Assembly (NCBI GenBank): GCA_902780935.1
Contig: CACZHP010000005.1
Coordinates: forward strand, 16,644 to 80,643
Direction: 5' to 3'
DNA length: 64,000 nucleotides
Source: an uncultured Bacteroidia bacterium
GTDB lineage: Bacteria; Bacteroidota; Bacteroidia; Bacteroidales; UBA932
Under the pieces are notes generated by a model. It saw only the letters and a program-made list of their open reading frames with translations. It was not told where the DNA came from and did not search any database. Of this stretch, positions 62,029 to 64,000 are shown one piece after another; position 1 is the first letter of the stretch, and each line of letters starts with the position of its first letter. The position numbers were made by a program, and so were the translations under genes.

Positions 62029-62727
62029 ATGGTGACTACCGAACGCCAGAAAATACTCACGATTATCTTCGAAAACGAGATTTCATATAATGAGGTTCCC
62101 TTATTCCGGGGGGCTGTTATACAAGCTACCGGATCAGAGACCTCGCATGTTCTTTTTCACAATCATCTTGGAGATGGATTCAGATTCTCTTATCCGCTAA
62201 TTCAGTACAAACGAATTCACGGCAAAGCCGCTATCGTATGCATAGGTGAAGGCACGGATATCATCGGAGACTTTTTTTCATCGGTCAGTCCCACGGTACA
62301 GTTGGGGGACAGGACCATTTCGTTGAGAATAGAAAAGAGTCTCGCTCAATCTGTTATCATCAAGGTATGGGACACATCTTTCAGATACTCCATCCGCAGA
62401 TGGATGCCCCTGAATTCCCAGAACTATGCAAAGTATATGGAGTTTGAAGACCTGGTCGAAAAGATCGTATTTCTGGAAGGTATCCTCACCGGAAACATCC
62501 TGTCGATTGCCAAGGGACTCGGAGTGAATCTCATGGAACAGATTTCGGTACGGCTGACGCATCTGGATGACCCATACATCATAACAGTCAAATCCGTCAA
62601 AATGATGACTTTCAACGCAGACTTCGTAACAAATGTATCGCTTCCGCAGTTCATCGGGCTGGGTAAGGATGCCAGCATCGGCTTCGGGACCCTGTTCCGG
62701 GCGGACCGGAAAGACAATGAAAGATAA
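62029..62727 (+). CDS. cas6: CRISPR endonuclease Cas6
   Basis: The 232-residue protein has the end-loop pattern of Cas6: SLPQFIGLGKDASIGFG near the C-terminus (glycine-rich loop) and a ferredoxin-like body (VLFHNHLGDGFRFSYPLIQY). Cas6 cuts the repeat in pre-crRNA. A candidate catalytic His is in FHNHLGDG. It is 23 bases upstream of cas10. Confidence 0.85.
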   Translation: MVTTERQKILTIIFENEISYNEVPLFRGAVIQATGSETSHVLFHNHLGDGFRFSYPLIQYKRIHGKAAIVCIGEGTDIIGDFFSSVSPTVQLGDRTISLRIEKSLAQSVIIKVWDTSFRYSIRRWMPLNSQNYAKYMEFEDLVEKIVFLEGILTGNILSIAKGLGVNLMEQISVRLTHLDDPYIITVKSVKMMTFNADFVTNVSLPQFIGLGKDASIGFGTLFRADRKDNER

Positions 62728-62750
62728 AACTAGTAAACGGACCAATTGAT

Positions 62751-64000
62751 ATGAATACTGAAAAACAGGATCAGATTTATCTTGAAACCCTGATGGCAGA
62801 TGTGGAGGTCTTCCGCAAGCTAGCAGGATCGGATCGGCGCATCGTTCTTCCCTTTGCCAGTGCGCTCTCCGCGGAGGACGGAGCGCTCATCGGCAGGGCC
62901 GTCCGCCTGGCCTCCGGGAAGGCTTCCGTTCCCGACGCAGGCCTGCTCGGGGAAGCCCGCCTCCATTCCATCCTCTCGCTCGCCGGGGGATTCCAGCCTG
63001 GGGAGCAAGAGAATATCATCCCGTTCCGGCCCTTGAGGGCGGACAAGTCGGTTTTCCCCGGGCAGTCCGATCTGTCAGGTGAAGGGCCGTCAGCCTTGTG
63101 GGAGGTCTTTGCAGATGATGCCGACCAGATCAGGTCTTCCACCATACGCTCCTATTCGGAGACTCTCCTGGCAACGATGCAGCGGTATATGTCCTGCCTT
63201 CCTGCCGAGGACGGTCCGGAATGTGATGTGTCTTTGTATGACCATGCGAGAATGGCGGCGGCCGCAGCAGTATGTTTTTACCGCCAGGATAGCCCTGGGC
63301 GACCCGAAGAAGATTACTTCACCTTGATTGGCGGCGATGTCAGCGGTATCCAGTCGTACCTGTATGAGATATCTTCCAAGTATGCCGGGAAGAACCTGAA
63401 AGGCCGTTCCTTTTACCTACACATACTGACGGACAGCATTGTCAGATTCATTCTGAAGAAGCTTAATCTGTATAACGCCAATGTAATTTACAACTCCGGT
63501 GGAAGTTTCTATCTTCTGGCACCAGGGGGGGAGGATGTCCAAGAGATTCTGCGCAGGGCTGTCTCCGAGATCGAGGTCCGCATGTACCGTCACCATGGGA
63601 CGTCTCTTTATGTGGCAGTCGATTCGGTCCCTCTCCCCCATGCGACCTTGACGGGAGAAGGTGAACCTCTCGGGACCATATGGGACCGTCTCTTCGCACG
63701 TCGGGAAGCCCGGAAACAGTCTCGCTATGCCGACCTTATCCCAGAGCACTTTAATGAATTCTTCAGCCCCTCCCGGGTCCTTTCCGGGATGGAGACCCGC
63801 GACAGTATCACCGGGGAGGCTTTCTCCGCCGGTGAGCATCCAGTACGGATAGGAGAACTTACTCTGCGTCCCGACAGTGCAGCGCAGATTAAGATGGGGC
63901 GCGCACTGAGGAAAACCAGACACATCGTCATCTCTGATGGCGGACGGTATGACTGGGAGGACAAGGCACTGGCCGTCATCGAGCCCGCCGATATGGGATT
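62751..64000 (+). CDS. cas10: Cas10/Csm1 (partial), HD nuclease motif degenerate
   Basis: The gene runs off the window (416 codons seen). Family marks are SLYDHARMAAAAAVCFY, IGGDVSGIQSYLYEISSKY, KNLKGRSFYLHIL and VIYNSGGSFYLLAPG (Palm-1). At the N-terminus relatives read LLHDIGKF; here the aligned stretch is LMADVEVF, with Ala for the metal-binding His and no Lys. The later AD motif also reads VRLASGK. The N-terminal domain is short. The single-strand DNase should be inactive. The GGDD cyclase motif lies beyond the window. The ATG is the first in frame after a stop. Confidence 0.92.
   Translation, partial: MNTEKQDQIYLETLMADVEVFRKLAGSDRRIVLPFASALSAEDGALIGRAVRLASGKASVPDAGLLGEARLHSILSLAGGFQPGEQENIIPFRPLRADKSVFPGQSDLSGEGPSALWEVFADDADQIRSSTIRSYSETLLATMQRYMSCLPAEDGPECDVSLYDHARMAAAAAVCFYRQDSPGRPEEDYFTLIGGDVSGIQSYLYEISSKYAGKNLKGRSFYLHILTDSIVRFILKKLNLYNANVIYNSGGSFYLLAPGGEDVQEILRRAVSEIEVRMYRHHGTSLYVAVDSVPLPHATLTGEGEPLGTIWDRLFARREARKQSRYADLIPEHFNEFFSPSRVLSGMETRDSITGEAFSAGEHPVRIGELTLRPDSAAQIKMGRALRKTRHIVISDGGRYDWEDKALAVIEPADMG

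Overview
The window comes from a Bacteroidales-type chromosome (phylum Bacteroidota, about 50% GC by eye). The evidence is repeated promoters of the TTG-N19/20-TAnnTTTG type (upstream of rplY, rpmH, a tRNA-Val and a WYL regulator gene), a TonB-dependent receptor followed by a DUF4249 lipoprotein, a YidE/AspT-type transporter, a histone H1-like small protein, and housekeeping proteins of Bacteroidota type. I cannot assign a genus.

Layout. 1-8.7 kb is core: the end of a clostripain-like peptidase, rplY-pth, a histone H1-like gene, an M6-type metalloprotease with a coupled lipoprotein, tpiA, tyrS-rbfA and a thioredoxin pair. 8.7-9.8 kb holds no convincing gene. 9.8-19.6 kb is an accessory island: a DUF3825 protein, a WYL regulator, a 962-residue zinc-ribbon protein, a UvrD-type helicase with a DUF4145/HEPN-like N-terminus, and a PIF1-type helicase with a repeat-rich tail. 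Two uncharacterised exported proteins follow. 23-37.6 kb is core again: a FecCD/FecE importer, TonB receptor and DUF4249, an M49-like protein with a substituted zinc motif, a transporter, a bleomycin-hydrolase-type peptidase, polA, a sigma factor, rsmG, rpmH, tadA and tRNA-Val.

37.6-44.1 kb (minus strand) is an ADP-ribose-themed cluster: DUF6939, an NrtR-like NUDIX protein, an ADP-ribosylglycohydrolase, a macro-like protein, a metallophosphoesterase and a truncated HAD gene with a 134-bp inverted-repeat element at its broken end. Next comes a 203-codon gene almost free of cytosine in its coding strand, then an AAA/DUF4143 ATPase and a second copy of the macro-like gene.

47.8-59.8 kb (minus strand) is a long, tightly packed gene set. 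In order of transcription it holds a membrane protein, a JAB/JAMM peptidase, an E2-like conjugating enzyme, a ThiF/E1-like enzyme, a small proline-rich membrane protein, a ClpB-like unfoldase, a 56-residue basic protein, a TPR-retropepsin protein, a membrane-anchored protein, a vWA protein, an MreB-like actin and a SprT-like metalloprotease. This looks like a ubiquitin-like conjugation module wired to an unfoldase, several proteases and an actin homologue. I see no obvious ubiquitin-like modifier. It is my leading candidate for an undescribed system.

60.1-64 kb is a type III CRISPR locus: ten repeats, a second WYL regulator closely related to the one in the helicase island, cas6, and a cas10/csm1 that runs off the window and has lost its HD nuclease motif.
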